From Clostridia bacterium (lineage in GTDB: Bacteria > Bacillota > Clostridia > Christensenellales > Aristaeellaceae): a stretch of DNA of 64,000 nt. Shown here piece by piece: positions 19,046 to 28,600 of this stretch. The stretch's first letter is position 1. Each line of letters opens with the position of its first letter. Both the position numbers and the translations under genes were made by a program. The notes beneath the pieces are model-generated. The model was not told the DNA's origin. It made no database searches and saw nothing but the letters and a program-made list of their open reading frames with translations. The stretch lies in the NCBI GenBank assembly GCA_017470945.1, contig JAFUXH010000090.1, positions 1 to 64,000 of the forward strand. The letters are read 5' to 3'.

Positions 19046-19102
19046 GGAAATACTCTTCCTTTCTTGAATATATGGTTGGCGTTTTGCCACCTTTTACATG
19101 AT

Positions 19103-19130
19103 ATTATACTCGTCTTATGCGAATTGTCAA
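19103..19130 (-). promoter_or_regulatory. Promoter of the ABC transporter operon
   Basis: Read on the minus strand, TTGACA (19125-19130) and TATAAT (19103-19108) are both exact hexamers with a 16-base spacer. The roughly 57-base leader contains the small inverted repeat GGTGGC-AAAAC-GCCAACC at about 19075-19092, a possible operator or hairpin. Confidence 0.8.
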
Positions 19131-19210
19131 TACGTTCCGGCGGGGATCCACCGAAAAAACTGACGGCGGGCGAGAAATGATCCAAGGAGTGCTGAGGCGG
19201 CGGACGACGG

Positions 19211-19243
19211 AAAACCCCGCCGCATCGGGCGGACGCGGCGGGG
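19211..19243 (-). terminator. Terminator of the glycogen operon
   Basis: On the minus strand CCCCGCCGC (19235-19243) pairs with GCGGCGGGG (19215-19223), followed by TTTT. It lies just past the glgA stop codon. Confidence 0.85.
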
Positions 19244-19250
19244 AACACGC

Positions 19251-20903
19251 TTATTCTTCCTTGGCTTTGGCTTTGCGGGCCCGGGGCTTCTTTTCGGCGG
19301 GCTTTTCTTCCTTCACTTCCGCCGCTTTGGCCCGGGGCTTCCGGGCAGGCTTCTTTTCAACGGGCTGCTCGGCAGCTTCCGCCTTTGGCTTCCTGGCCCG
19401 GGGCTTTTTTTCGGGCGCTGCTGGTTCCGCGGGCGCCGCTTCCTCCGCCGGGGCTTCCGCGCCGGGATGATCCAGCATATCCCGGTACAGGCTCAGGTAC
19501 ATTTCGGCGCTGTGGGCCCAGGAGTAATCGCCGGTCATGCCGCGGTGCTGCAGCATCTTCCAGATATCCTTCTGATCCCAGTAGAAATACAGGGCCCGGC
19601 GCAGGGTGTACAGCATATCGTGGGCATTGTAGTTGAAGAAGGTGAAGCCGTTGCCGGCGCCGTTGGCGTCGTTGTAGGACAGCACGGTGTCCCGCAAACC
19701 GCCGGTTTCCCGCACCACCGGCAGCGTACCATAGCGCAGAGAGATCATCTGGCTCAGGCCGCAGGGCTCGAACTGGCTGGGCATCAGGAACAGATCGGCG
19801 CCGGCGTAGATGCGATGGCTCAGGGGGCCGTCCATCCGGAAGCGGGCGGCTACCCGGCCGGGATAGCGCTGCTCAGCCCAGCTGAACAAATTCACGTATT
19901 TGGCATCGCCCATGCCCAGCACGATCAATTGCAGGTTTTCGCTCATGATCTCGCTGATCACGCGATCCACCAGATCCAGGCCCTTCTGGTTGCTCAGGCG
20001 GCTGATGATGGCCACGATGGGCACGTTGGGATCCTGGTTCAGGCCCAATTCCTCCTGCAGGGCGCGCTTGCATTCCGCTTTGCCGCTCAGGTCGTCGGCG
20101 GTATAGCGGGCGGGGATCAGCGGGTCGTTCTCCGGGTCGTATTCCTTGATGTCGATGCCGTTGATCACGCCGGACAGATGCTCGTGCTTGGCCCGCAGCA
20201 GGCCGTCCATCCGCTCGCCGTAGTAAGCGGTCTGGATCTCCTCGGCGTAGGAGGGGCTGACGGTGGTGATCTCATCGGCGTACACCAGGCCGGCCTTCAT
20301 GAAGTTGGCGCAGCCGTAGCATTCCAATTTGTCGTTGGTGAAGTATTCGTCGCCCAGGCCCAGGATGCCCTGCACCTCGGGAATGCCGAAAATGCCCTGA
20401 TACTGCAAATTGTGGATGGTGAACACCGTGCGGATATCGGCGAAGAAGGGCAGATGGCCGTACTGGATGCGCAGCAGGGCGGGCACCATGCCGCTTTGCC
20501 AGTCGTGGGCGTGGATGATGTCGGGCTGGAACTGCAGCAGGGGCAGGGCGTTCAGCGCCGCCCGGCAGAAGAAGCCAAAGCGCTCGTACTCATCGCCGCC
20601 CATGCCGTAGATGTAGCTGCGGCCGAAGTAATACTTGTTGTCGATGAAGTAATAGGTCACGCCGTCCCGCACCAGGGCTTCGATGCCGCAGTATTGCTTG
20701 CGCCAGCCCAGGTCGATTTCAAAATCCAGCTCATGGCGCATTTCCTGCACGTAATCCTGGGGAATGGCGCTGTAAAGGGGCACCATCACCCGCACGTCGT
20801 GGCCCTTGGCGGCCAGCACGGGGGCCAGCGCGCCTACCACGTCGGCCAGGCCGCCGGTTTTGACGAATGGCACGCATTCCGATGCGGTAAAAAGAATATT
20901 CAT
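19251..20903 (-). CDS. glgA: Glycogen synthase GlgA with a basic C-terminal tail
   Basis: The 550-residue enzyme transfers glucose from ADP-glucose to growing alpha-1,4-glucan. It is a GT5 enzyme with the N-terminal KTGGLADV motif (15-22), a catalytic middle (HAHDWQSGMVPA) and the GT1-like C-lobe (LFLMPSQFEPCGLSQM). The catalytic part ends near residue 475, the family's usual length. The last 70 or so residues are an unusual low-complexity tail first rich in Ala/Pro/Glu, then in repeated KKPRARK and KPRAK units. The tail is AT-hook or histone-H1-like in composition. An upstream in-frame start exists, but the ATG at 20903 follows CGGAGGA and gives the normal N-terminus MNILFTASE. It is last in glgB-glgC-glgD-glgA. 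Confidence 0.96.
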   Translation of the reverse strand: MNILFTASECVPFVKTGGLADVVGALAPVLAAKGHDVRVMVPLYSAIPQDYVQEMRHELDFEIDLGWRKQYCGIEALVRDGVTYYFIDNKYYFGRSYIYGMGGDEYERFGFFCRAALNALPLLQFQPDIIHAHDWQSGMVPALLRIQYGHLPFFADIRTVFTIHNLQYQGIFGIPEVQGILGLGDEYFTNDKLECYGCANFMKAGLVYADEITTVSPSYAEEIQTAYYGERMDGLLRAKHEHLSGVINGIDIKEYDPENDPLIPARYTADDLSGKAECKRALQEELGLNQDPNVPIVAIISRLSNQKGLDLVDRVISEIMSENLQLIVLGMGDAKYVNLFSWAEQRYPGRVAARFRMDGPLSHRIYAGADLFLMPSQFEPCGLSQMISLRYGTLPVVRETGGLRDTVLSYNDANGAGNGFTFFNYNAHDMLYTLRRALYFYWDQKDIWKMLQHRGMTGDYSWAHSAEMYLSLYRDMLDHPGAEAPAEEAAPAEPAAPEKKPRARKPKAEAAEQPVEKKPARKPRAKAAEVKEEKPAEKKPRARKAKAKEE

Positions 20904-20936
20904 AGGGCATTCCTCCGTTTTCATGATACAGAAGAA

Positions 20937-21008
20937 GGAAGAGGAAAAGAGGGCGAGCCCAGGAAAGCGGGTGTTCCCGCGGCTGGCCGGTTCTCTTTTC
21001 TCTCTTCC
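20937..21008 (-). promoter_or_regulatory. Long intercistronic stem-loop between glgD and glgA
   Basis: GGAAGAGGAAAAGAG (20937-20951) pairs with CTCTTTTCTCTCTTCC (20993-21008) apart from one bulged base. A smaller hairpin, GCGGG-TGTT-CCCGC, lies inside the loop. In glg mRNA this is a roughly 72-base hairpin about 35 bases before the glgA start. It has no clean T-tract, so it is more likely a processing, stability or attenuation element than a terminator. Confidence 0.65.
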
Positions 21009-21017
21009 CAATTCTTA

Positions 21018-22139
21018 TTACACCGTCAGATCCTTGGCCAACACGATGGGATAGGTGCGCGGCCCGATCAGGCGGGTGCGTTTTTGAATGGTGGTCTGCT
21101 TGTCCAGGATGCAGTGCTGGATCTCGGCGCCGGCCTGAATGATGCCATCCTGCATGACGATGGAGTTCTGTACGATCGCGCCTTTTTCCACCCGCACGCC
21201 GCGGAACAGGATGCTGTTTTCCACGGTGCCCTCGATCACGCAGCCGTCGGCGATCAGGGAATTCTTGGCGGTGCCGCCGTGGAGATACCGGGTGGGCATT
21301 TCGTCGCGCAGCTTGGTCAGCACGGGGCGGCCCTCGGTGAACAGGCTGTTGCGGGTTTCGGAATTGAGCAATTCCATGGAGCAGTCGAAATAGCTCTGCA
21401 CGGAATCCAGCTGCCAGGCGCGGCCGGGGTTTTCAAAGCCGCGCACGTTCAGGGAATTCTCGTAAATGCCGTTCATCAGCAGGTTGCGGGTCAGGTGATA
21501 TTCCCCGCGGGAGACGCTTTGATCCACCAGGGTAATCAGCAATTCACGCCGGATGCACAGCGTTTCCAGATAGGTGCAGGGCAGGCGGGGGATGGAGGGC
21601 TCGATTTCGAGGCCCGTCACCTTGCCGCCGGCATCCACCTGCAGGTAGCGGCCCAGGCCGTTGCGGCGCACGCCGGGATCCCGGGTGTACATCAGGGTGA
21701 TATCGGCGCCGGATGCTTCGTGGGCGGCCACCATATCGTCAAAGCGGGCGTTGAAGAGCATGTGAGTGTCGGTCACGACCACATAGCGCTCCTTGCTGCG
21801 GCGCAGGTAATGCAGGTTGGAATGCAGCGCGTCCAGGAAGCCGGAGTAAACGCCCACGTTTTCCTTGGTCAGGAAGGGGGGCAGGAACACCAGGCCGCTG
21901 CGCTTGCCGTGCAGATCCCATTCCCTGCCGGAGCCCAGGTGGTCCATCAGGCTGTTGTAGTTCTTCTGGGCGATCACGCCCACGTTGCGGATGCCGCTGT
22001 TGACCATGGCGGACAGGGGAAAATCGATCAGGCGATACCGGCCGGCGATCGGCACGGCGGCCACGGCCCGGTTGGCCGTCAGTTCCCGGAGCTGGTCATC
22101 TCTCTCTCCGGTATAGATGATGCCCATAATATTTTTCAT
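21018..22139 (-). CDS. glgD: Glucose-1-phosphate adenylyltransferase subunit GlgD
   Basis: The 373-residue protein is the regulatory or non-catalytic partner of GlgC in Firmicutes. The nucleotidyltransferase fold is intact, but the N-terminal nucleotide loop has degenerated. Where GlgC has AGGQGSRLG, this protein has TGERDDQLRELTANRAVA, as typical for GlgD. A left-handed beta-helix C-terminal domain is present (NSLIADGCVIEGTVENSILF). GlgD raises GlgC activity in heteromers in Bacillus-type enzymes. GGAGGG lies before the ATG. It is downstream of glgC by 16 bases, so the two subunits should be made together. Confidence 0.95.
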   Translation of the reverse strand: MKNIMGIIYTGERDDQLRELTANRAVAAVPIAGRYRLIDFPLSAMVNSGIRNVGVIAQKNYNSLMDHLGSGREWDLHGKRSGLVFLPPFLTKENVGVYSGFLDALHSNLHYLRRSKERYVVVTDTHMLFNARFDDMVAAHEASGADITLMYTRDPGVRRNGLGRYLQVDAGGKVTGLEIEPSIPRLPCTYLETLCIRRELLITLVDQSVSRGEYHLTRNLLMNGIYENSLNVRGFENPGRAWQLDSVQSYFDCSMELLNSETRNSLFTEGRPVLTKLRDEMPTRYLHGGTAKNSLIADGCVIEGTVENSILFRGVRVEKGAIVQNSIVMQDGIIQAGAEIQHCILDKQTTIQKRTRLIGPRTYPIVLAKDLTV

Positions 22140-22155
22140 AGTCGTTATCCCTCCA

Positions 22156-23331
22156 TCAGCCTTCTGCGAATTGCTCGCCGGCTTTGACTGCGCCCTGGGC
22201 AGGCACGCGCGCGCCGGGGCCCACCACGGCGATCAGCCCGGAATCCTCGCCCACCTGGGCGTTTTCGCCGATCACGGCGTTTTCCGCCACGATGGCACGC
22301 TTGACCACGGCGCCGGTTTTGATGATGGCGCCGGGCATGATCACGCTGTCGATCACTTCCGCGCCTTCCTCGATCAGGGCGGCGGAGGAGAGGATCGAAT
22401 GCGTGGCCTTGCCGTATACCTGCACGCCCTCGGTGATCAGGCAGTTATCCACCTGGGCGGTATCGGCGATGTACTGGGGCTGCCAGCCCAGGTTACGGGC
22501 GTAGATGCGGAATTTCTTATCGTGCAGATCGATCTCCGGCACGTCGGCCAGCAGATCCATATTGGCCTCCCACAGGCTTTCGATGGTGCCCACGTCCTTC
22601 CAGTAATCATTGAAGGAATAGGCCACCAGCTTTTGCTTGTCGGCCAGCATGTTGGAAATGATGTTCTTGCCAAAGTCGTTGGAGGAATTGGGATCGGCTT
22701 CATCCTCCGTCAGGTACTTGCGCAGCTTTTCCCAGGTGAACACGTACACGCCCATGGACGCGTTGTTGGATTTGGCGTGCTTGGGCTTTTCTTCAAATTC
22801 GATGATATTGTCGTTCCCGTCGGTATTCATGATGCCGAAGCGGTGGGTTTCCTCCCAGGGCACCTGGCGCACGGCGATGGTGGCGTCGGCGTTGTGGGCC
22901 TCGTGATGGGCGATCATGGCGGCGTAATCCATTTTGTAAATATGGTCGCCGGACAGGATCAGCACGTAATCGGGGTTGTACTGGGCGATGAAGGCCAGGT
23001 TCTGGAAGATGGCGTTGGCCGTGCCCTTATACCACTCGCCGGAAGCGCCGGTCTGATAGGGGGGCAGCACGAACACGCCGCCGTCCACCAAGTCCAGGTC
23101 CCAGGGAGCGCCGCTGGCGATGTATGCGTTCAGCTCCAGGGGACGGTACTGGGTCAGCACGCCCACCACGTCGATGCTGGAGTTGGAGCAATTCGAGAGC
23201 GGGAAATCAATGATCCGGTATTTGCCGCCGTAGGGAACGGCAGGCTTTGCCATGTTTTTCGTCAGGATGCCCAGACGGCTGCCCTGGCCGCCGGCCAGCA
23301 GCATGGCAACGCAGCGCTTTTTGCGAAGCAT
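22156..23331 (-). CDS. glgC: Glucose-1-phosphate adenylyltransferase GlgC
   Basis: The 391-residue enzyme makes ADP-glucose from glucose-1-phosphate and ATP, the committed step of glycogen synthesis. It keeps the catalytic loop [11 protein letters not shown] near residues 12-22, the substrate-binding FEEKPKH region and a hexapeptide-repeat C-terminal domain ([15 protein letters not shown]). A longer TTG start at 23340 lies only 2 bases from the AGGAGG site. The ATG at 23331 is at workable distance and gives [15 protein letters not shown], the usual N-terminus. It precedes glgD and follows glgB after 161 bases that hold a short perfect dyad. Confidence 0.96.
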   Translation of the reverse strand: MLRKKRCVAMLLAGGQGSRLGILTKNMAKPAVPYGGKYRIIDFPLSNCSNSSIDVVGVLTQYRPLELNAYIASGAPWDLDLVDGGVFVLPPYQTGASGEWYKGTANAIFQNLAFIAQYNPDYVLILSGDHIYKMDYAAMIAHHEAHNADATIAVRQVPWEETHRFGIMNTDGNDNIIEFEEKPKHAKSNNASMGVYVFTWEKLRKYLTEDEADPNSSNDFGKNIISNMLADKQKLVAYSFNDYWKDVGTIESLWEANMDLLADVPEIDLHDKKFRIYARNLGWQPQYIADTAQVDNCLITEGVQVYGKATHSILSSAALIEEGAEVIDSVIMPGAIIKTGAVVKRAIVAENAVIGENAQVGEDSGLIAVVGPGARVPAQGAVKAGEQFAEG

Positions 23332-23382
23332 ACGAAACAAATCCTCCTCATGCTTATATATTGGGGACCTTTTGTATGAGCG

Positions 23383-23397
23383 TGCGCCATTGGCGCA
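23383..23397. promoter_or_regulatory. Perfect dyad in the glgB-glgC gap
   Basis: TGCGCCA-T-TGGCGCA is a perfect 7+1+7 inverted repeat in the 161-base gap between glgB and glgC. It could be an operator or a small RNA hairpin. The rest of the gap is AT-rich and holds no convincing promoter pair; a TATATA-like stretch lies near 23353-23360. Confidence 0.4.
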
Positions 23398-23492
23398 GAC
23401 ACATCTGAAATTGCCTATTCGACATGATCTTGGGAAATTCCTTCAATGGAAAAATATTTCCCGCAAAATACATGAAAAATACATTGGTTCGG

Positions 23493-25481
23493 TCACGGCT
23501 GGGCCGGCGCGGGTTCGTCCTTCCCTTCTTTTACCGGTTCCATACGCTTTACCCGGAAATATACCGTGCTCAGCGGCGGCACGCAGATCACGCAGGAGTA
23601 GGGATGGCCCTCGCACGGCGTCTTCTCCGCCCGGATGGGGGCGGCGTTGTATTGATCGCTGCCGGCGAATTCCGCCCGATCGGAATTCAGGATCTCCGTC
23701 AGCTCGCAGTCAAATGGCACGCCGATCCGGTACTGGCCGTAGGGCTGGGGGGTGAAATTGGTCACCGACGCCAGGGCGGAATGATCCTTCGCCATCCGCA
23801 GGAAGCCCACCACGCTGCGGCTGTTGTCGTTCACCGCCAGCCAGGCAAAGCCATCCCAGCTGTCGTCGATCTGATAGAGGGCCGGGGTGTCCCGGTACAG
23901 GCGGTTCAGGGCCTTCACGTATCGCTGCAGGTCCGGGTGCTTTTCGTATTGCAGCAGGAACCAATCCAGCTGGTCGGTATCCTTCCATTCGATGAACTGG
24001 CCGAATTCGCCGCCCATGAACAGCAGCTTCTTCCCCGGGTGGGCCATCGTGTAGCCGTACAGGGCCCGCAGCCCGGCGAATTTGCGCCAGATATCTCCCG
24101 GCTGCTTATCCAGCATGGAGTGCTTGCCGTGCACCACCTCGTCGTGGGAAAAGGGCAGGATGTAATGCTCGCTGAAGGCGTACATGAGGGAGAAGGTCAG
24201 CTTGTTGTGGTGGTAGCTGCGGTAGATGGGGTCCATCGCCACGTAGGACAGCATGTCGTTCATCCAGCCCATGTTCCATTTCAGGCCGAAGCCCAAGCCG
24301 CCCTGCCCGACGGGGTGGGTCACCCCGGGAAAGGCGGTGGATTCCTCGGCGATCATCATGGCCCCCGGGCATTCCCGCGCCACCGTTTCATTCAGCCTGC
24401 GCAGAAAGGCGATGGCCTCCAGGTTTTCCCTGCCGCCGTCCTTGTTGGGCAGCCACTGGCCCGGCTCCTTGGCGAAGTCATGGTACAGCATGCAGGATAC
24501 GGCGTCGCACCGCAGGCCGTCGGCATGGTACTCCTTCAGCCAGTACAGGGCATTGCTCAGCAGGAAGGAGCACACCTCCCCCCGGCCGTAGTCGAACAGC
24601 ATGGTGCCCCACTGGGGCATTTCCCCCCGCCGGGGATCGGCGTGCTCGTAGCAGGGGGTGCCGTCGAAGCGGCGCAGGCCGATTTCGTCCCGGGGGAAAT
24701 GGGCGGGCACCCAGTCCAGGATCACGCCGATGCCGGCCCGGTGCAGCCTGTCCACCAATTCCCGGAATTGATCGGGCCGGCCATACCGGGCGGTGGGGGC
24801 GTAGTAGCCCGTCACCTGGTAGCCCCAGGAGCCGTCGAAGGGGTGCTCCATCACCGGCAGCAATTCCACGTGGGTGTAGCCCATATCCTGCAAGTAGGGG
24901 ATCAATTGATCGGCGATCTGGGAATAATTCAGGAACTGACCGTCGGCCCCCCGCCGCCAGGTGCCCAAATGCATTTCGTAAATGTTCAGGGGGCTGTGCA
25001 CGGGATCCCACTTTTTGCGCTTGGCCAGCCACGCCTGATCGCCCCAGGGATAATCCGCCATGGCGTGCAGGCGGCTGGCGTTGTGGGGCCGGTTTTCGCT
25101 TTCAAAGCCATAGGGATCGGCCCGCAGATGCCACTGATGGTCGTCGGCGCAACGCACCGCGTATTTGTAGGCCCGCAGCCGTTCCGCCGCCTCGGGGTAT
25201 TGGAAGCGGGCGGGGTCCGCTTCCGGGGTAAAGGCTTCATCCGGCAGCCGCAATTCCCAAATGCCGTCGAATTGCTTTTGCATGGGGCACGCGTTCACAT
25301 CCCACCCGCAGAATTCCCCCACCAGCGATACGGCCTCGGCGTTGGGGGCCCAAACGGAAAAATGCCATTTGAGCAGGCCCTGCTCCATCACCGGGTGCGC
25401 CCCCAGGAAATCGTAGGCGTCAAAGCACTGGCCCGCGTGAAAGCGGCTGCGCCTTTCTTCATTGGGCGGATTATACCACAT
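23493..25481 (-). CDS. glgB: 1,4-alpha-glucan branching enzyme GlgB
   Basis: The 662-residue enzyme makes alpha-1,6 branches in glycogen. An N-terminal CBM48 region (WHFSVWAPNAEAVSLVGEF) is followed by the GH13 barrel with VILDWVPAHFP, the nucleophile in LRCDAVSCML (about residue 327), the acid in MIAEESTAF (about 379) and SHDEVVHGKHS (about 443). A beta C-terminal domain closes it. A possible start at 25523 overlaps the -10 box. ATG at 25493 abuts the GGAAGGA site, whereas ATG at 25481 has usable spacing and was chosen. It is the first gene of the glg operon. Confidence 0.95.
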   Translation of the reverse strand: MWYNPPNEERRSRFHAGQCFDAYDFLGAHPVMEQGLLKWHFSVWAPNAEAVSLVGEFCGWDVNACPMQKQFDGIWELRLPDEAFTPEADPARFQYPEAAERLRAYKYAVRCADDHQWHLRADPYGFESENRPHNASRLHAMADYPWGDQAWLAKRKKWDPVHSPLNIYEMHLGTWRRGADGQFLNYSQIADQLIPYLQDMGYTHVELLPVMEHPFDGSWGYQVTGYYAPTARYGRPDQFRELVDRLHRAGIGVILDWVPAHFPRDEIGLRRFDGTPCYEHADPRRGEMPQWGTMLFDYGRGEVCSFLLSNALYWLKEYHADGLRCDAVSCMLYHDFAKEPGQWLPNKDGGRENLEAIAFLRRLNETVARECPGAMMIAEESTAFPGVTHPVGQGGLGFGLKWNMGWMNDMLSYVAMDPIYRSYHHNKLTFSLMYAFSEHYILPFSHDEVVHGKHSMLDKQPGDIWRKFAGLRALYGYTMAHPGKKLLFMGGEFGQFIEWKDTDQLDWFLLQYEKHPDLQRYVKALNRLYRDTPALYQIDDSWDGFAWLAVNDNSRSVVGFLRMAKDHSALASVTNFTPQPYGQYRIGVPFDCELTEILNSDRAEFAGSDQYNAAPIRAEKTPCEGHPYSCVICVPPLSTVYFRVKRMEPVKEGKDEPAPAQP

Positions 25482-25521
25482 CGATATGCTCATTCCTTCC
25501 GGATGAAATGATCCTGACCGC

Positions 25522-25550
25522 ATTATAGCATGACGCTTTGAATTTTTCCA
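25522..25550 (-). promoter_or_regulatory. Promoter of the glg operon
   Basis: On the minus strand TGGAAA (25545-25550) and TATAAT (25522-25527) are 17 bases apart. It lies in the 130-base gap between glgB and the divergent glucan-synthase-like gene. The plus strand shows only a weak TTGAAT without a good -10. Confidence 0.75.
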
Positions 25551-25611
25551 GTTTTTTATTGGTTATTTTGGCGCACACTATGAAAAAATCCCTGCTTGAT
25601 GGAGGCTGCAC

Positions 25612-28600
25612 ATGGAAAACGCCGCTTATTCCGGTCAATGGACCCGCCTGCGCCCGCCCCGGGGCATGACGGCCCGCATGAAAAAAACAGCCCGGGCGCT
25701 GGCCAACGTGCCCCGGGAGGAATGGACGCCCGCCGGGGCGTGGCTGTGCGACCACGGGCAGTTCCTGATGGGGGAGATGGAGGCGCTGAAGCGGGAGGTG
25801 AAGCACGCGCCGCCCCTGCCGGGATGGCGGGGCACGCCCCGGGTGCTGGCCCTGGCCCGGCAGATCGTGCAAACGGGGGAGGGGCAGATCGCGTCTCCTC
25901 TCATCCTGCGTGCCGCCCGGGCGTTCTGGGAGGGGGAGGAGCCGGAGCAGAAGGAATTGCACCTGCTTCCCTGCGCCTTGAAGCTGGCGCTGCTGGAGGA
26001 ATTGGACGCGTGCGGGATCAGATGCCTGCAGGAAGCGCGGGACAGGGCCAGGGGCCGACGCTGGGCGAAGCGATTTTCCGCCCGCGGAACGGCGCTGCTG
26101 CCCCGGCGGGACGCGGTGCTGGAGGCGGGCGTCGCCTTCCTGACGGATCGGGAGGACGAAGCGGCCCTGCGCCGGGCCGACGCCCTGCTTTCCCGGCAGA
26201 ACCGCCGCCTGCCGGACCGCCGGGAGGAGCAAACGGCCCAGGGGCTGCTGGCAGGCCGGCTGATCGCTTCCCTGCGTCAGCTGCCCCGGCTGCCCTTCGA
26301 CCGCATCATCGAGCGGCTGAACCCGGTGGCCGCCGTGCTGCGGCAGGAGGATACCTATTGCCGGATGGACGACGCGGGGCGCGCCTGCTATCAGCAGCGG
26401 GTGACCCGGATCGCCAAGCGTTACGCCGTATCGGAGGGGGCGGTGGCCCGGGCGGCCCTGGCCCTGAAGGAGGATCGGGACGGCGCGGCGGGCCAGGCGG
26501 GCTATTATTTGCTGGAGCGGCCCGACCTGATCGGGGAATACCTGCTCAGGCGGCCCGCCCGGTTTTCGATGGGCCGGAGAGGGGCCCTGTTTGCCCTGCC
26601 GTTGTATGCCGGGGCCGCCGCGGCGCTGCTGCTGTGCGTGGTGCTTGGCGTCCCGTGGTATGCGTGGCTCCCGGCGGTTTTGTGCGCGTCGGAGGCGGTG
26701 CGGGCGGTGTATTTCCCGCTGCTGCGGCGGCGCGTGCCCGCCCGGCCGGTGCCCCGGCTGCATATCCGCCGCCTGACCCGGGAGATGCGCACCCTGGTGG
26801 TGGTGCCCACCCTGCTCACCTCCCCCCGCCAGGCGGTGCGGGCGGTGAAGCAATTGTCGGTGCTGCGCTGCGCCAATCCGGACCGGTATCTGGATTTTAT
26901 GCTGCTGGCCGATTTTGCCGATAGCCCCCAGGAAACCGCCCCGGAGGATGAGGAGATCCTGCGGGCCGCCCGGGAAAGCGTGCAGGCGCTGAATGATACC
27001 CAGGGCGGGGGCTTTTATTACCTGCACCGGGCCCGGCAGTGGAACGGGGAGGCCTTCACGGGCCGGGAGCGCAAGCGGGGTGCGCTGGAAACTCTGAACC
27101 ACCTGCTGACCGACGGGGCGGCCCGGGATCCTATGCTGTATGCCTCCTGCCCGCCCGCGTCGCTGCGGGGACGCTACGCCTACGTGATCACCCTGGACGC
27201 CGATACCTTCCTGCCGCCCGGGGCGGCGCTGCAGCTGGTGGGCGCCATGGCCCATCCTTTGCAGAAGGGACGGGTGGGGGTGATCCAGCCCCGGATGGAG
27301 GGGACGCCCGATGCGGTGGTCACCTATGCCCAGGCGTGGCTGGGGGGTCCGGGCGGCGTCGATTTATACGGCGGCGCGGCGCAGGATGTGTATCAGGATC
27401 TGTTTGGCCGGGGCAGCTTCGTGGGCAAGGGCATTTACCAGCCGGAGGTGTGGCTGGAGCGGCTGGGCGATCAACTGCCGGAAAACACCCTGCTCAGCCA
27501 CGATCTGATCGAAGGGGAATTCGTGCAAAGCGCCCTGGCAGCCGATATCGTGCTGTACGACAGCACGCCCCAAACGGTGGCGGGCTGGCAAAAGCGGCTG
27601 CACCGCTGGACCCGGGGCGATTGGCAATTGCTGCCCTTTTTGGGCCGGCGGGAGCTTCCTTTCCTGTCCCGCCACAAGATCGGGGATAACCTGCGCCGCT
27701 CCCTTGTGCCCATCGCCCAAACGGCGCTCATGCTGCTGGGGGCGGCTCGGCGGATGCCCCTGCTTTTTTTGCTTGCCCTGCCCTGGCCCCCGCGGGGCCT
27801 GCTGATCCGGCTCGCCGTCCTGCCGGGGAAAGCGTACACGGTGGCCGACGCCATCCTGCGGGCGCTGTACCGTCAGGGGATCAGCCACCGGCACATGCTG
27901 GCCTGGGTCACGGCGGCCCAGGCGGAGGGCGGGCAAACGCCCCTGCTCTGCCTGATTGCCCAGGCGGCGGCCGGGGCGGCGATGGCGCTTGCTTCCCTGC
28001 TGCCCGGAGGCTTTGGGCCGGGGGCGCTGGTGGGCATATTGTGGCTGGCGGGGCCGCTGCTGCTTTTGTGGGCGGATCGTCCACGCCGCCGCGCCGCCCC
28101 GATGACGGCAAAGCAGCGGAAGGAAATGCGGGCCCTGGCGCAGCGCACCTGGCGCTTTTTTGAGGATACCGTGGGGGAGGATACCCTGTTCCTGCCGCCG
28201 GACAACGTGCAGTCCGAGCCCCGGAAGGGGCCGGCCCTGCGCACGTCGCCCACCAACGTGGGGCTGTATCTGCTGTCCTGCTGCGCCGCCCGGGAAATGG
28301 GTTTTCTCACGTCCGCCCAAATGAGCCGCCGCATCGGCGACACGGCGCAATCCCTGCTGCGGCTGAAAACCTGGAAGGGCCATTTATATAATTGGTATGA
28401 TCTGCACGATGGCGCGCCGCTGCCTCCCCTGTTCGTATCCACGGTGGATTCGGGCAATCTGGCCGCGTGCCTGCTTTGCTGCGCCCAGATTTGCCGCCAA
28501 CGATTGGCGGAAATGCCTGCCGACGCCCGGGATCTGCCGGATCAGCTGGAGCGGCTGGCCGCCCGGATGGATTTTTCCGCCCTCTACGACCGGCGGGAGC

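Noticed and set aside
19046..19102. Riboswitch in the leader of the ABC transporter operon
   Set aside because: The leader is only about 50-60 bases with one small inverted repeat; it is too short for known aptamer plus expression platform.
23332..23340. TTG start of GlgC at 23340
   Set aside because: It is only 2 bases from AGGAGG; ATG 23331 gives the usual GlgC N-terminus.
25482..25523. Longer GlgB start at 25523 or 25493
   Set aside because: 25523 overlaps the -10 box; at 25493 the GGAAGGA site abuts the start codon and cannot serve it.
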